Below, piece by piece: positions 45,596-53,657 of a DNA stretch of 64,000 nt. Position 1 is the first letter of the stretch, and each line of letters opens with the position of its first letter. The notes beneath the pieces are model-generated. The model was not told the DNA's origin, ran no database searches, and saw only the letters and a program-made list of their open reading frames with translations. Made by a program: the position numbers and the translations under genes. The stretch comes from an uncultured Clostridia bacterium. Its GTDB lineage: Bacteria; Bacillota; Clostridia; Oscillospirales; Oscillospiraceae. Location of the stretch: the NCBI GenBank assembly GCA_930990965.1, contig CAKNRQ010000001.1, positions 248,001 through 312,000 on the forward strand. Reading direction: 5' to 3'.

Positions 45596-46120
45596 ATGCC
45601 CTATACGGTAATTCGAACCGACCTCATGTCGGCCACAAAGCAGCCTGCTGATCTTGTGTCTTTCCGCTTCTATGATGGCGAAGACCAGCCCGCTGCTGTT
45701 GAAAACGGTACCATTGTTAAGCTTGTCGGTTTTGAGGACGGTGAGCGAGAAGTCTACAAGGCCGTCGCTGCTACTTCCACTGACGACCTGAACGACTGCG
45801 CTATCGCTGCTGGCGTTGAAGTTATGTACGACGAGCGCAAGCGTAACCTTGACGAGTTTATTAACGAAGCCAACACCATTGTGCGTGGATATATTCCCCG
45901 TAGCCGCAACCTGTTCTCCGTTACCAAAGAAGGCTTTGTGAGTGGCACTGCTCCCACTACTATAGGCAATGCTGTTGGCATCGGCACTGATGGTAAGCTT
46001 GACGCTGCCGGCAGTGGTTTCGGTACCTACGTACACACTGAGCGCGCGGGTCGCTATACCTATTACACAATAGAGATCGGTAAGACCGAGACTAGCGCCG
46101 CTGCTGGCGTTGGTGGCTAA
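45596..46120 (+). CDS. Probable head decoration or minor capsid protein
   Basis: 174 residues from ATG 45596 (MPYTVIRTDLMSATKQPADL), preceded by AAAGGAGG. Beta-rich, ending in Ala/Gly-rich sequence. Its place between protease/scaffold and major capsid protein is that of decoration proteins. Function by position only. Confidence 0.65.
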   Translation: MPYTVIRTDLMSATKQPADLVSFRFYDGEDQPAAVENGTIVKLVGFEDGEREVYKAVAATSTDDLNDCAIAAGVEVMYDERKRNLDEFINEANTIVRGYIPRSRNLFSVTKEGFVSGTAPTTIGNAVGIGTDGKLDAAGSGFGTYVHTERAGRYTYYTIEIGKTETSAAAGVGG

Positions 46121-46140
46121 TACAAGGAGGAGGGAGAGAA

Positions 46141-47154
46141 ATGCCTGATAATAGCAATATTGTAAAGCTTGCTGTTGACGCTTATCGCGGCAATGTCGAG
46201 CAGTACTCCACCAAGCAGTCTATGGAAGTTCTGCGCCAGGCTCTTATTGAGGCCAATGGCGGCAGCACTATACTTAATTACAAGAATATCCGCGACGGCA
46301 AATGCGTCGGTCTCTTTACTCTTATCGAGGAAATACTGAGTAGAACTGTCGTGGAAGGCCTGCAGGGTGATGAATATTTTAATCAGCTCGTTGACTACCG
46401 CAACGTTGCTGAAGGCGACCAGAACGTGTTCCTTGTTGAGGATAGCGATCTGTTCTATGTCGCTAAGATAGCCGATGGCACTCAGGGCGTTCGCCGTCAG
46501 CGTCTCGGTGGGTACAGCGAGGTCACTATCCCGACCACGCTGCGTGCCGTCAAGATTTATGAGGAGCTCAATCGCGTGCTTTCCGGCCGCGTAGACTTCA
46601 ACCAATTTATTACCAAGGTTGCGGAGTCTTTCCGTCAGGAGCTTCTGAACGATATTTATACTCTGTGGATCAGCGCTACCTCCGACCAGTTCGGTGGCAC
46701 TACTTATTTCCCTGCTGCTGGTTCGTACGATGAGGATGCTCTGCTTGACCTTATCGCGCATGTCGAGGCTGCCGCAAACGGTCGTACCGCCACTATAATC
46801 GGCACTAAGAAAGCCGTGCGCAATCTTATGCCGAGCATTCAGGGCAATGAGGTTGAGAGCGACATATACAACATGGGCTACGTTGGCAAGTTCCTGGGAA
46901 CGCCTGTTGTTGTTACCCCTCAGCGCCATAAGATAAATTCCACCGAGTTTGTCCTCTCCGATGATATTCTCACGATAGTTGCCGGAGATGATAGGCCTAT
47001 TAAGGTTGTCCGCGAGGGTAATCCGCTTGTTCTCATGGGTGACCCCATGCAGAATGGCGACCTTACACAAGAGTACTTATACTGCGAGAAGTATGGTACA
47101 GGTATCGTCCTTGCTGGTGGCAACGCCGGTATAGGCCGTTACGAAATAGCGTAA
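46141..47154 (+). CDS. Major capsid protein (HK97-like)
   Basis: 337 residues. SNIVKLAVDAYRGNVEQYST, a central spine-like helix region (NQFITKVAESFRQELLNDIY) and beta-rich C-terminal part (GKFLGTPVVVTPQRHKINST, FVLSDDILTIVAGDDRPIKV) are in keeping with HK97-fold capsid proteins. Position and length agree. Followed by a terminator-like hairpin. Confidence 0.82.
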   Translation: MPDNSNIVKLAVDAYRGNVEQYSTKQSMEVLRQALIEANGGSTILNYKNIRDGKCVGLFTLIEEILSRTVVEGLQGDEYFNQLVDYRNVAEGDQNVFLVEDSDLFYVAKIADGTQGVRRQRLGGYSEVTIPTTLRAVKIYEELNRVLSGRVDFNQFITKVAESFRQELLNDIYTLWISATSDQFGGTTYFPAAGSYDEDALLDLIAHVEAAANGRTATIIGTKKAVRNLMPSIQGNEVESDIYNMGYVGKFLGTPVVVTPQRHKINSTEFVLSDDILTIVAGDDRPIKVVREGNPLVLMGDPMQNGDLTQEYLYCEKYGTGIVLAGGNAGIGRYEIA

Positions 47155-47165
47155 ACGAATAATTC

Positions 47166-47195
47166 CCGGGAGCTTCGGTTGAAGCTCCCGGTTTT
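47166..47195 (+). terminator. Terminator-like hairpin after the capsid gene
   Basis: CCGGGAGCTTC (47166-47176) / GAAGCTCCCGG (47181-47191), then TTTT. Likely lowers read-through from the capsid gene into connector genes. Confidence 0.75.
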
Positions 47196-47213
47196 GAATG
47201 AAAGGAGATTTCA

Positions 47214-47795
47214 ATGCCTACAACGAGGACTGGCTCTAAGTCTAAAACACAAACTGCAGCCGTCGAGGATAGTAATGTCGTTAATAAAATTGGTGACGAT
47301 ACGCCGCCCTGGGGCACAGAACCTGCGGAAGAGAAAAAGCGTTATAAGCCCAAGGCCTTCAAGCCTGACCAAATGGTAACCGTTCGCAATGGTTTCCAAG
47401 GCGAGCTTTTATACAAGAGCAAAAAGACCGGCGAGATATATAAGTGGGAGGAATTTGGTTCTGACCAAGACATGGAGATTTCGGAGCTCAAGAGCGCCAA
47501 AAGCTCCAGCAAGAAGTTCTTCATTAACAACTGGTTCCTGTTTGATGACCCTGAGGTTGTCGATTATCTTGGCGTATCCCAGTACTACAAGTATGCTCTG
47601 AATGCCAAGAATTTTGACTCGCTCTTTGATTACTCGCCAGATGAAATTGAGGAACGTGTGGCTAAGCTTTCTAACGGCCAGAAGAAATCTGTGGCCTATA
47701 GAGCTAAGCAGCTTATAGCGGACGGTGTTATAGATTCCAACCGTAAAATCAGCGCTCTTGAAAAGAGCCTTGGTGTAGAGCTTATTGAACGGTAA
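47214..47795 (+). CDS. Hypothetical virion-region protein
   Basis: 193 residues. A disordered, Thr/Ser/Lys-rich N-terminus (residues 1-50), then KAFKPDQMVTVRNGFQGELL and a helical end with RVAKLSNGQKKSVAYRAKQL. Similar genes follow the capsid gene in SPbeta-like phages; role unknown, possibly a head-tail or capsid-binding protein. Confidence 0.65.
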   Translation: MPTTRTGSKSKTQTAAVEDSNVVNKIGDDTPPWGTEPAEEKKRYKPKAFKPDQMVTVRNGFQGELLYKSKKTGEIYKWEEFGSDQDMEISELKSAKSSSKKFFINNWFLFDDPEVVDYLGVSQYYKYALNAKNFDSLFDYSPDEIEERVAKLSNGQKKSVAYRAKQLIADGVIDSNRKISALEKSLGVELIER

Positions 47796-47807
47796 GGAGG
47801 CGGTTAT

Positions 47808-48254
47808 ATGGCTGTCTCATACGACGTCTTTGCGCACGCGTTCCTGTCAAAGGTAACGGAATACAGTTTCCCGAAGCAGGATTATGCCCGCAACGACATG
47901 GTAGACGGATACATGAAACGGGCCTTCTCTGCATTTAAGAGTGTATGCCCGTATGATTTCACTACTACGGCTGACGATGCTGTTCGCGAGTTTAATGTCA
48001 TTATCGATGGTGATGATCTCGACGAGATAGTAGATATAGTTTCTGAAGGTATGGTTGTCCAGTGGCTTAAGCCTTATCTCTACAAGCAAGAGATTATGGA
48101 AAACGTGCTCAACACGAGAGACTTTACCAGCTACTCCCCTTCCGAGCTTCTTTACCGAGTGCGCGAGTCTTACAACGAGGCCAACGCGCATTTCCTGAAC
48201 ATGATACGAGAGTATTCTTATCGCCATAACGACCTAACGGAGCTGCATATATGA
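47808..48254 (+). CDS. Head-tail connector region protein
   Basis: 148 residues, MAVSYDVFAHAFLSKVTEYS, mostly helical. Position after capsid suggests an adaptor. Overlaps the next gene by four bases. No motif seen. Confidence 0.65.
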   Translation: MAVSYDVFAHAFLSKVTEYSFPKQDYARNDMVDGYMKRAFSAFKSVCPYDFTTTADDAVREFNVIIDGDDLDEIVDIVSEGMVVQWLKPYLYKQEIMENVLNTRDFTSYSPSELLYRVRESYNEANAHFLNMIREYSYRHNDLTELHI

Positions 48255-48658
48255 ACGATAATAACAATGAAGCCCTACGGGATACTACTGCAACGCTGCA
48301 TATTGCAGCTGCAGATGAGATCTATGTTGACCCGGAGGCATTTAGTCGTTATATGAGCTCTTTGGTCAATATGGTATTTAAGATTCTACCTCTACGCGAA
48401 TCTGAGGAGAAGTCTCTTCAAACGTATATGAAAGCTCTTCAAGCAGAAATAGCTGGCTGCTCGGAGCTGGCTAACGCTGTCGCACATAGCAGCCTGCTGG
48501 TTTCTCTTGTATCTATTCTCCAGTACCTCATAAGCAATCCGGAAGCAGATGTGGCTACATACAAGCGAGAAGTCTTCGGAGCAATAGAGATATGCAATAA
48601 GCTTGAAGATATTTACTACTTTGGGCTTTATAGCTCACCCGATAGCAAAGCGAGGTGA
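48251..48658 (+). CDS. Head-tail connector region protein
   Basis: 135 residues, acidic and helical (EKSLQTYMKALQAEIAGCSE). No motif recognised; function assigned by position in the connector block only. Confidence 0.6.
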   Translation: MNDNNNEALRDTTATLHIAAADEIYVDPEAFSRYMSSLVNMVFKILPLRESEEKSLQTYMKALQAEIAGCSELANAVAHSSLLVSLVSILQYLISNPEADVATYKREVFGAIEICNKLEDIYYFGLYSSPDSKAR

Positions 48659-48662
48659 GCAT

Positions 48663-49433
48663 ATGAACGTTTGGGATTCTTACAATGACAGACTCCTAGC
48701 CAAGGGCGAATCTATAAGAGATATGCGGTATAACCGGGCGTCAAGTTATATTAACAGCAAATTGCCGGGGAGCCTTTCGTACCACGAAGTCAAGGTTAAC
48801 GGATGCAGACAAAATGCTGCTGTCATCAACAGCGACAATCTGAACGAGAAGACCATTATATCTTTGCCAGGAGAAAATTTGGATGCCGGTTCATACGTCG
48901 AGTGGATGGAGAACCATTGGATTATCACTGAAAAAGATGCTAATGATGAACTCTACTGTAAATGCAAAATGCTTCAATGTAATTATCTGCTGCGATGGAT
49001 TGCGGCAGACCGTAACATCATTGAGCGCTGGTGCATTGTGGACGATGGCACTAAGTATTTGACTGGCGAGACCAACAGCTCATATAACGAAAACGGAATG
49101 AGCCTGGGCGACACACGCATAGCCATTACTCTGCCAAGGGATGAGTACACCATTCAGCTAAACCGAAGCTATAGGTTCCTCATAGACGACTACGCTTCCG
49201 AGAATGTCTTGGCGTACCGTCTCACTAAGCCCTTTAAAATTGGCGGCGTTTACAATGGTCATGGTGCAATGAGCTTTGTTCTGACCGAAGTCAACACTGA
49301 GGATAACGATAATTTTAAGCTGCACATAGCTGACTACTATAAGTACTTCCCGAGAGAGTGCGATATAACCCAGGAGGAAAACAAGCCTGGCGAATCGATT
49401 GACGAAGATACAGGAAAGAAGGTGTGGCTATGA
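48663..49433 (+). CDS. Probable head-closure (stopper) protein
   Basis: 256 residues from ATG 48663 (MNVWDSYNDRLLAKGESIRD), preceded by GAGGTGAG. A central region with WMENHWIITEKDANDELYCK and CNYLLRWIAADRNIIERWCI resembles minor capsid/stopper proteins of Clostridia phages as I recall them. Overlaps the next gene by four bases. Confidence 0.6.
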   Translation: MNVWDSYNDRLLAKGESIRDMRYNRASSYINSKLPGSLSYHEVKVNGCRQNAAVINSDNLNEKTIISLPGENLDAGSYVEWMENHWIITEKDANDELYCKCKMLQCNYLLRWIAADRNIIERWCIVDDGTKYLTGETNSSYNENGMSLGDTRIAITLPRDEYTIQLNRSYRFLIDDYASENVLAYRLTKPFKIGGVYNGHGAMSFVLTEVNTEDNDNFKLHIADYYKYFPRECDITQEENKPGESIDEDTGKKVWL

Positions 49434-49948
49434 GCGCTGGTAGGTGGCAGGGTCTCCCTGAGTTTTTCGATTATAAAAATCAGCTCATGAATGACCTGTT
49501 GACCAACGAGGAAATTGCCCTCCTATTATCCGACGACTGTAAGTCGGCGCCGTCTCCTGAAGAGCTTATGTACAGTCAGGTTTTCCCTTATGAGTATGTC
49601 CCCGACGTAGTTGAGCACGGTCAGACCTTTATTTGCAGCGAGGTCGATATAAAAGAGGTCACCAGTAAAACATTCCTTACCGCTACATTATATATATGGG
49701 TTTTCACTCATAAAAGCAAGGTTAGACTACCGCAGGGAGGCGTACGTACAGATAAGCTCGCCTCTGAGATAGTGAAAACGATTAATGGCAGCCGTATGTA
49801 TGGTCTGGGGACTCTAGAGCTGCGCTCTGTTAAAAGGTTTGCACCTATTACAAATTATCAGGGGCGCATACTTACATTTGAGACCGATGACTATAACCGG
49901 CTATCTCCGTCTAAACGTCCAATCCCCGAGAATAGGAAACGCGGATAA
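49430..49948 (+). CDS. Probable tail completion/terminator protein
   Basis: 172 residues, MSAGRWQGLPEFFDYKNQLM. TFICSEVDIKEVTSKTFLTA and IYIWVFTHKSKVRL-like strands with a conserved-looking DKLASEIVKTINGSRMYGLG region fit a tail completion protein. ATGA overlap with the stopper gene. Confidence 0.6.
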   Translation: MSAGRWQGLPEFFDYKNQLMNDLLTNEEIALLLSDDCKSAPSPEELMYSQVFPYEYVPDVVEHGQTFICSEVDIKEVTSKTFLTATLYIWVFTHKSKVRLPQGGVRTDKLASEIVKTINGSRMYGLGTLELRSVKRFAPITNYQGRILTFETDDYNRLSPSKRPIPENRKRG

Positions 49949-50662
49949 ATGGCTATACGGCATTTGCTTTATGAGCGAGAACTGAAGGTTAATGACGATA
50001 TCAGCATAGTTATACCCACCGTACGGGAAGTTCTTGAACAAGAGGAAGAGTATTACGGCCTAGTGTCGCTTATAACAGCAACGCCGTACGACATGATGGT
50101 ACAGCTAGACGATCTCGGTATAGATTTTCGGGAGATAAGTGACTACGAGCTTTTTCTACTTTCGTTTGAGGCCATAAAGAGCGCGGACACGCACCTTGTC
50201 TTTGGAGATTTAGATACCACGGGTTTTGAACGAATGGTAAACACGCATAACGGTACGTTAGCTTTAACTAACAAAAAGACCGGTCTGGTTATTGATATGG
50301 CTATTCATTATCAGATATGCGAGGCACTGCGAGCTATACACCATCTGAAAAAGAATATAAAGCACGCTGGGAATGTTGAGGCAAAGGATTATTTGCTTGA
50401 ACGAGCGCGCAAGAAGCTAAAGCGTCGGCGCAAAAAAGCGGAAGCGTCACAGCTAGAGAGTTTGATTATAGCTCTGGTCAATACAGAACAGTTCCCCTAT
50501 AAGTTTGACGAGGTTCTTGATTTAACTATATATCAATTTAACGAAAGCGTATTGCAGGTAGTTAAGAAAATAGATTTCGACAATCGAATGCACGGCATTT
50601 ACGCCGGAACAATCAGCGCTAAGAACATGAGCCAGGACTCTCTGAACTGGATGGTTCATTAG
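49949..50662 (+). CDS. Tail-region protein
   Basis: 237 residues, MAIRHLLYERELKVNDDISI, beginning as a beta domain and ending in a basic helix region (RARKKLKRRRKKAEASQLES) and a C-terminal alpha region. Position before the tail-tube gene suggests a tail assembly role. No motif seen. Confidence 0.6.
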   Translation: MAIRHLLYERELKVNDDISIVIPTVREVLEQEEEYYGLVSLITATPYDMMVQLDDLGIDFREISDYELFLLSFEAIKSADTHLVFGDLDTTGFERMVNTHNGTLALTNKKTGLVIDMAIHYQICEALRAIHHLKKNIKHAGNVEAKDYLLERARKKLKRRRKKAEASQLESLIIALVNTEQFPYKFDEVLDLTIYQFNESVLQVVKKIDFDNRMHGIYAGTISAKNMSQDSLNWMVH

Positions 50663-50692
50663 CGACTAATACAAAGGAGGAAGAGGTACGAT

Positions 50693-51493
50693 ATGAACCT
50701 TAATACGAGCGATCTTACTATCACCAGTATTGAGACCATAACCGCTTTTGACATCAATACCGGTGATTTCAAGTTCAGCCTTGACGAGCTTCAGACCGCG
50801 ACCATTGCTCAGGGACAGGACGTCGTTGAGATTACCGGTAAGCAGGGACGCAGGCTGAACACCCTGAAGCGCAATAAGACCGTCACTATCAGCGGCACTA
50901 ATGGTCTGCTCTCCACTGGTCTGATTGAGATGCAGGCGGGCACTCCCTTTGAGGAAGGTGAGTCTACTGTCCGCATCACCGAATATCTCACTGTTGAGAG
51001 CAACAAGGCTACCACCAAGTATAAGGCTGTCGGTACTGCAGGTAATGAACTCAAGAAGGTTTTTGTTCACAACGATAATGGCACACTTGGCGAGGCTATT
51101 ACTCAGGATGCCGCTGCCGCCGAGGGCAAGTTTGCCTACGACCCCGAAACCAAGGAAATTACCTTCAATGAGGGTGAAGTCGCGGACGGCACTGAAATCG
51201 TTGTTTTCTATGACCGCAAGATTAATGCCAGCACCCAGACCAATATGAGCGATGTCTACTCTGACAAATGCACACTGTACGTTGATGTCCTCTGCGAGGA
51301 TATTTGCAATAATGTGTATCATGCGCAGTTCTATATCCCGAAGGCCGACTTCGATGGTAACTTTGAACTCGCTATGGGCGAAGACCAGACCGTCCACAGC
51401 TTTGAAGCTTCTGCTCTGGCCGGTACCTGTGGTACTGCCGGTATCTATTGGAAGCTCACTGTCTTTGGCGAAGACGCCGAGGACGTTGCCTGA
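50693..51493 (+). CDS. Major tail tube protein
   Basis: 266 residues. MNLNTSDLTITSIETITAFD and a beta-rich fold with repeated Thr/Val strands (VVEITGKQGRRLNTLKRNKT). Preceded by AGGAGG, and its codon use looks biased like that of the capsid gene, as for highly expressed genes. Position fits the tube. Confidence 0.8.
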   Translation: MNLNTSDLTITSIETITAFDINTGDFKFSLDELQTATIAQGQDVVEITGKQGRRLNTLKRNKTVTISGTNGLLSTGLIEMQAGTPFEEGESTVRITEYLTVESNKATTKYKAVGTAGNELKKVFVHNDNGTLGEAITQDAAAAEGKFAYDPETKEITFNEGEVADGTEIVVFYDRKINASTQTNMSDVYSDKCTLYVDVLCEDICNNVYHAQFYIPKADFDGNFELAMGEDQTVHSFEASALAGTCGTAGIYWKLTVFGEDAEDVA

Positions 51494-51508
51494 TAGAGGT
51501 AATTACCT

Positions 51509-51769
51509 ATGGCCTCTGTTAAACAGGTTTGCCGCGTGTGCGGCAAGACTTATGAGGCTTGCCACACCGCGAAAAAGAATGTTGGGGAGTTTAGATGGCA
51601 AGAAGTTGCTTGCTCCCCTGAATGCGGCGCTGAATACCTGCGCCGCGTAATGGCCGCCCGCGCCAAGCCTGTACAGCCGCAGACGGCTCAGCACAGGCGT
51701 GTAAGGCGTGAGCCTGTCGCTAAAGTTGAAGCTACTCCGGTCATCGCAGAAGCGGAAACCGTCGAGTAA
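51509..51769 (+). CDS. Small zinc-finger protein
   Basis: 86 residues. VCRVCGKTYEACHTAKKNVG ... ACSPECGAEYLRRVMAA is a clear CxxC ... CxxxC zinc module; the rest is disordered and basic. GAGGT lies nine bases before the ATG. Common in Clostridia phages between tail genes; function unknown. Confidence 0.75.
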   Translation: MASVKQVCRVCGKTYEACHTAKKNVGEFRWQEVACSPECGAEYLRRVMAARAKPVQPQTAQHRRVRREPVAKVEATPVIAEAETVE

Positions 51770-51780
51770 TCTTACCATAA

Positions 51781-51810
51781 TAAGAGGTTGCCATTTTTGG
51801 CAACCTCTTA
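51781..51810 (+). terminator. Hairpin after the zinc-finger gene
   Basis: AAGAGGTTGCCA-TTTT-TGGCAACCTCTT followed by ATCTTTAAA. Bidirectional-looking terminator within the late operon. Confidence 0.75.
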
Positions 51811-51837
51811 TCTTTAAATGGGTCGGGAGGTATTGAA

Positions 51838-52386
51838 ATGAAAATACTTGCGGTCGACCAGGCTCGTAATAGCGGTTGGAGTGTGTTCAACTACGATGAC
51901 AAGGTATTGATTGCTTCGGGGAGCTTTTCATTCCCGTCCCGCAAATACGATTTTCAAACCGCTATACAGCGCATATGTGATAAAGTGCTCGAGCTAGCAA
52001 CAGAGCATAATGTGAACGCCGTCTTCTTGGAGGACGTAATGTATCGGTTTAATATGGACAGCTTCAAGAAACTTTCACAGCTTCAGGGAGCTCTAATTTA
52101 TATGCTTGAGAGCCACGGCTATCTATATCATATCGTCGCACCATCGGCATGGCAAGGGTATTGCAAGGCACGCGACCGCACGTCTAAGGAAGTACGAGCT
52201 AAGGTCTTAGAGCCTTCCAGTGACGGGAAGAAAGCTACCAAGCAGCTTTCCATACAGTTCGTAAAAGACAATTTTGATATTACGACCACTAATGATAACC
52301 TGGCCGATGCGATCTGCATCGGCTTTTATGCTGTCAACAACATAAATCTTGTGGCCAAGGAAGAAAAGGAGATTATGAATGAGTAA
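51838..52386 (+). CDS. RuvC-like Holliday-junction resolvase
   Basis: 182 residues. RNase-H-fold resolvase motifs: D7 in ILAVDQARNSGW, E67 in VFLEDV, and the C-terminal pair in NDNLADAICIG. Expected to cut branched DNA before packaging. Its location inside the tail module is unusual but known in some phages. Overlaps the following gene by eight bases. Confidence 0.85.
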   Translation: MKILAVDQARNSGWSVFNYDDKVLIASGSFSFPSRKYDFQTAIQRICDKVLELATEHNVNAVFLEDVMYRFNMDSFKKLSQLQGALIYMLESHGYLYHIVAPSAWQGYCKARDRTSKEVRAKVLEPSSDGKKATKQLSIQFVKDNFDITTTNDNLADAICIGFYAVNNINLVAKEEKEIMNE

Positions 52387-52996
52387 GGAAATTAAGCGCA
52401 TATCTGTCAGCGCTTTTGAAAATATAGCCAAGCAGGCTACTAATGAGAGTACCGTCGTGTGGGAAGGGCTCGAGCTGAATATAAGAAGCCAGCTGCCCTT
52501 TGATGAGATGCTTGCATTTGTAAACGAGGTTGCTACCTCGTGCTTTTTTGAGGACGGCTCTTACGCTCCTGAAATGATGGACTTTATGATAAGGCGTGGC
52601 TTGCTGTATAGGTACGCAAATTTCAGGCTTCCTCAGGATATTAATAAACAGTATTGGTTAGCTTATGCTACCGATGCAGTAGAGTTCGTGTATAACCACA
52701 TAGATACGCGTCAGTTCCAGGCAATAACGACCGCCATACGCGAGAAGGTTGAGCACCAGTGCGACCTTATGGTCAGCGAGTCTCAACAGAAGCTCAATGC
52801 TCTTCTCAGTCAGTTTGATTCTTTTGCTGCCAACATGGAGCAGGCCTTTAGTAATGTCTCCCCTGATGAGCTGCGTAATCTGGTCTCTGTGATTAACAAC
52901 GGAGAGCCTCTCAGCGAAAAGAAGATTGTCGAAGCCTATGCCGATCACCTGAGAGCTAACGCGGGCGATGTAGATGATAAGCATAGCGAAGATTAA
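52379..52996 (+). CDS. Probable tail assembly chaperone
   Basis: 205 residues, MSKEIKRISVSAFENIAKQA. Helical, acidic, placed before the tape-measure gene where tail chaperones lie. It overlaps the next gene by 23 bases in another frame. Also compatible with a structural protein. Confidence 0.6.
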   Translation: MSKEIKRISVSAFENIAKQATNESTVVWEGLELNIRSQLPFDEMLAFVNEVATSCFFEDGSYAPEMMDFMIRRGLLYRYANFRLPQDINKQYWLAYATDAVEFVYNHIDTRQFQAITTAIREKVEHQCDLMVSESQQKLNALLSQFDSFAANMEQAFSNVSPDELRNLVSVINNGEPLSEKKIVEAYADHLRANAGDVDDKHSED

Positions 52997-53567
52997 TTCT
53001 TTTCTCCAACGCTGGGCTAATACAGCCGAGGGCAAGGAACGAATTAAGGCATTTGTAATTAAAGCCAGGCTTTCCGGCAAACCAACAGCTAGTGGTGAAA
53101 CGCTTGTCGGAGATAGAGAGATGCGGGCAATGGCAGCGGACTTTATATCTATTTTGCAGCAAAATATGCCCGCTCAACTAGAGGGCGCCGCCTCAACTCT
53201 AGACTATAGCAATGTTCGACAGATAAATGACGGTTACCTAGAAATTGTTATCAGTTTTGATCCTGACGCATTGCATAAGGAATCGCTTTACGACGAGGGT
53301 TACCCAAAAGGCTTAGAAAATATTGTTGCGCTTTTTAATAACGGCTACCATGCCAAGAACTATGTTTATGGCTGGTGGGAAGGACACTCCCCTACCGGTA
53401 CCGCCCTTGAACGTAGCTCTTCAGATGACGGAGACTACGCATGGGTTCGAAGCCGTAAAGAGCGCGAACCGCTCAATTTTATACAAGACACCGTAGCAGA
53501 GTTTAACGCTCGGTACGGCACTAAATATGGAGCCACAGTCGAGGTGGGCTCAGATTATAAAGGATGA
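52974..53567 (+). CDS. Tail-region protein (second chaperone candidate)
   Basis: 197 residues, MISIAKINSFLQRWANTAEG. A basic start, then YLEIVISFDPDALHKESLYD and NGYHAKNYVYGWWEGHSPTG. Starts inside the preceding gene, which recalls, but does not prove, the coupled chaperone pair upstream of tape-measure genes. Confidence 0.6.
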   Translation: MISIAKINSFLQRWANTAEGKERIKAFVIKARLSGKPTASGETLVGDREMRAMAADFISILQQNMPAQLEGAASTLDYSNVRQINDGYLEIVISFDPDALHKESLYDEGYPKGLENIVALFNNGYHAKNYVYGWWEGHSPTGTALERSSSDDGDYAWVRSRKEREPLNFIQDTVAEFNARYGTKYGATVEVGSDYKG

Positions 53568-53571
53568 ACGA

Positions 53572-53597
53572 GGCACGGTCAAGTACCGTGCCTTTTT
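53572..53597 (+). terminator. Rho-independent terminator before the tape-measure gene
   Basis: GGCACGG (53572-53578) / CCGTGCC (53586-53592), then TTTTT. Canonical. Confidence 0.85.
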
Positions 53598-53657
53598 GCA
53601 CGCCGCCTCTTCGCTTTATGGCACACGGCGGCCAGATAGTTTGAAGGGATGGTGACC

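Noticed and set aside
44672-46036. Long minus-strand frame (454 aa) under the protease and decoration genes
   Set aside because: Shadow of the plus-strand genes caused by codon bias; no ribosome site and opposite to a long co-directional operon.
46117-47070. Long minus-strand frame (317 aa) under the capsid gene
   Set aside because: Same reason: antisense shadow of the highly biased capsid gene.
50666-51397. Minus-strand frame (243 aa) under the tail-tube gene
   Set aside because: Antisense shadow; the plus-strand tail-tube gene has a strong ribosome site and fits the operon.
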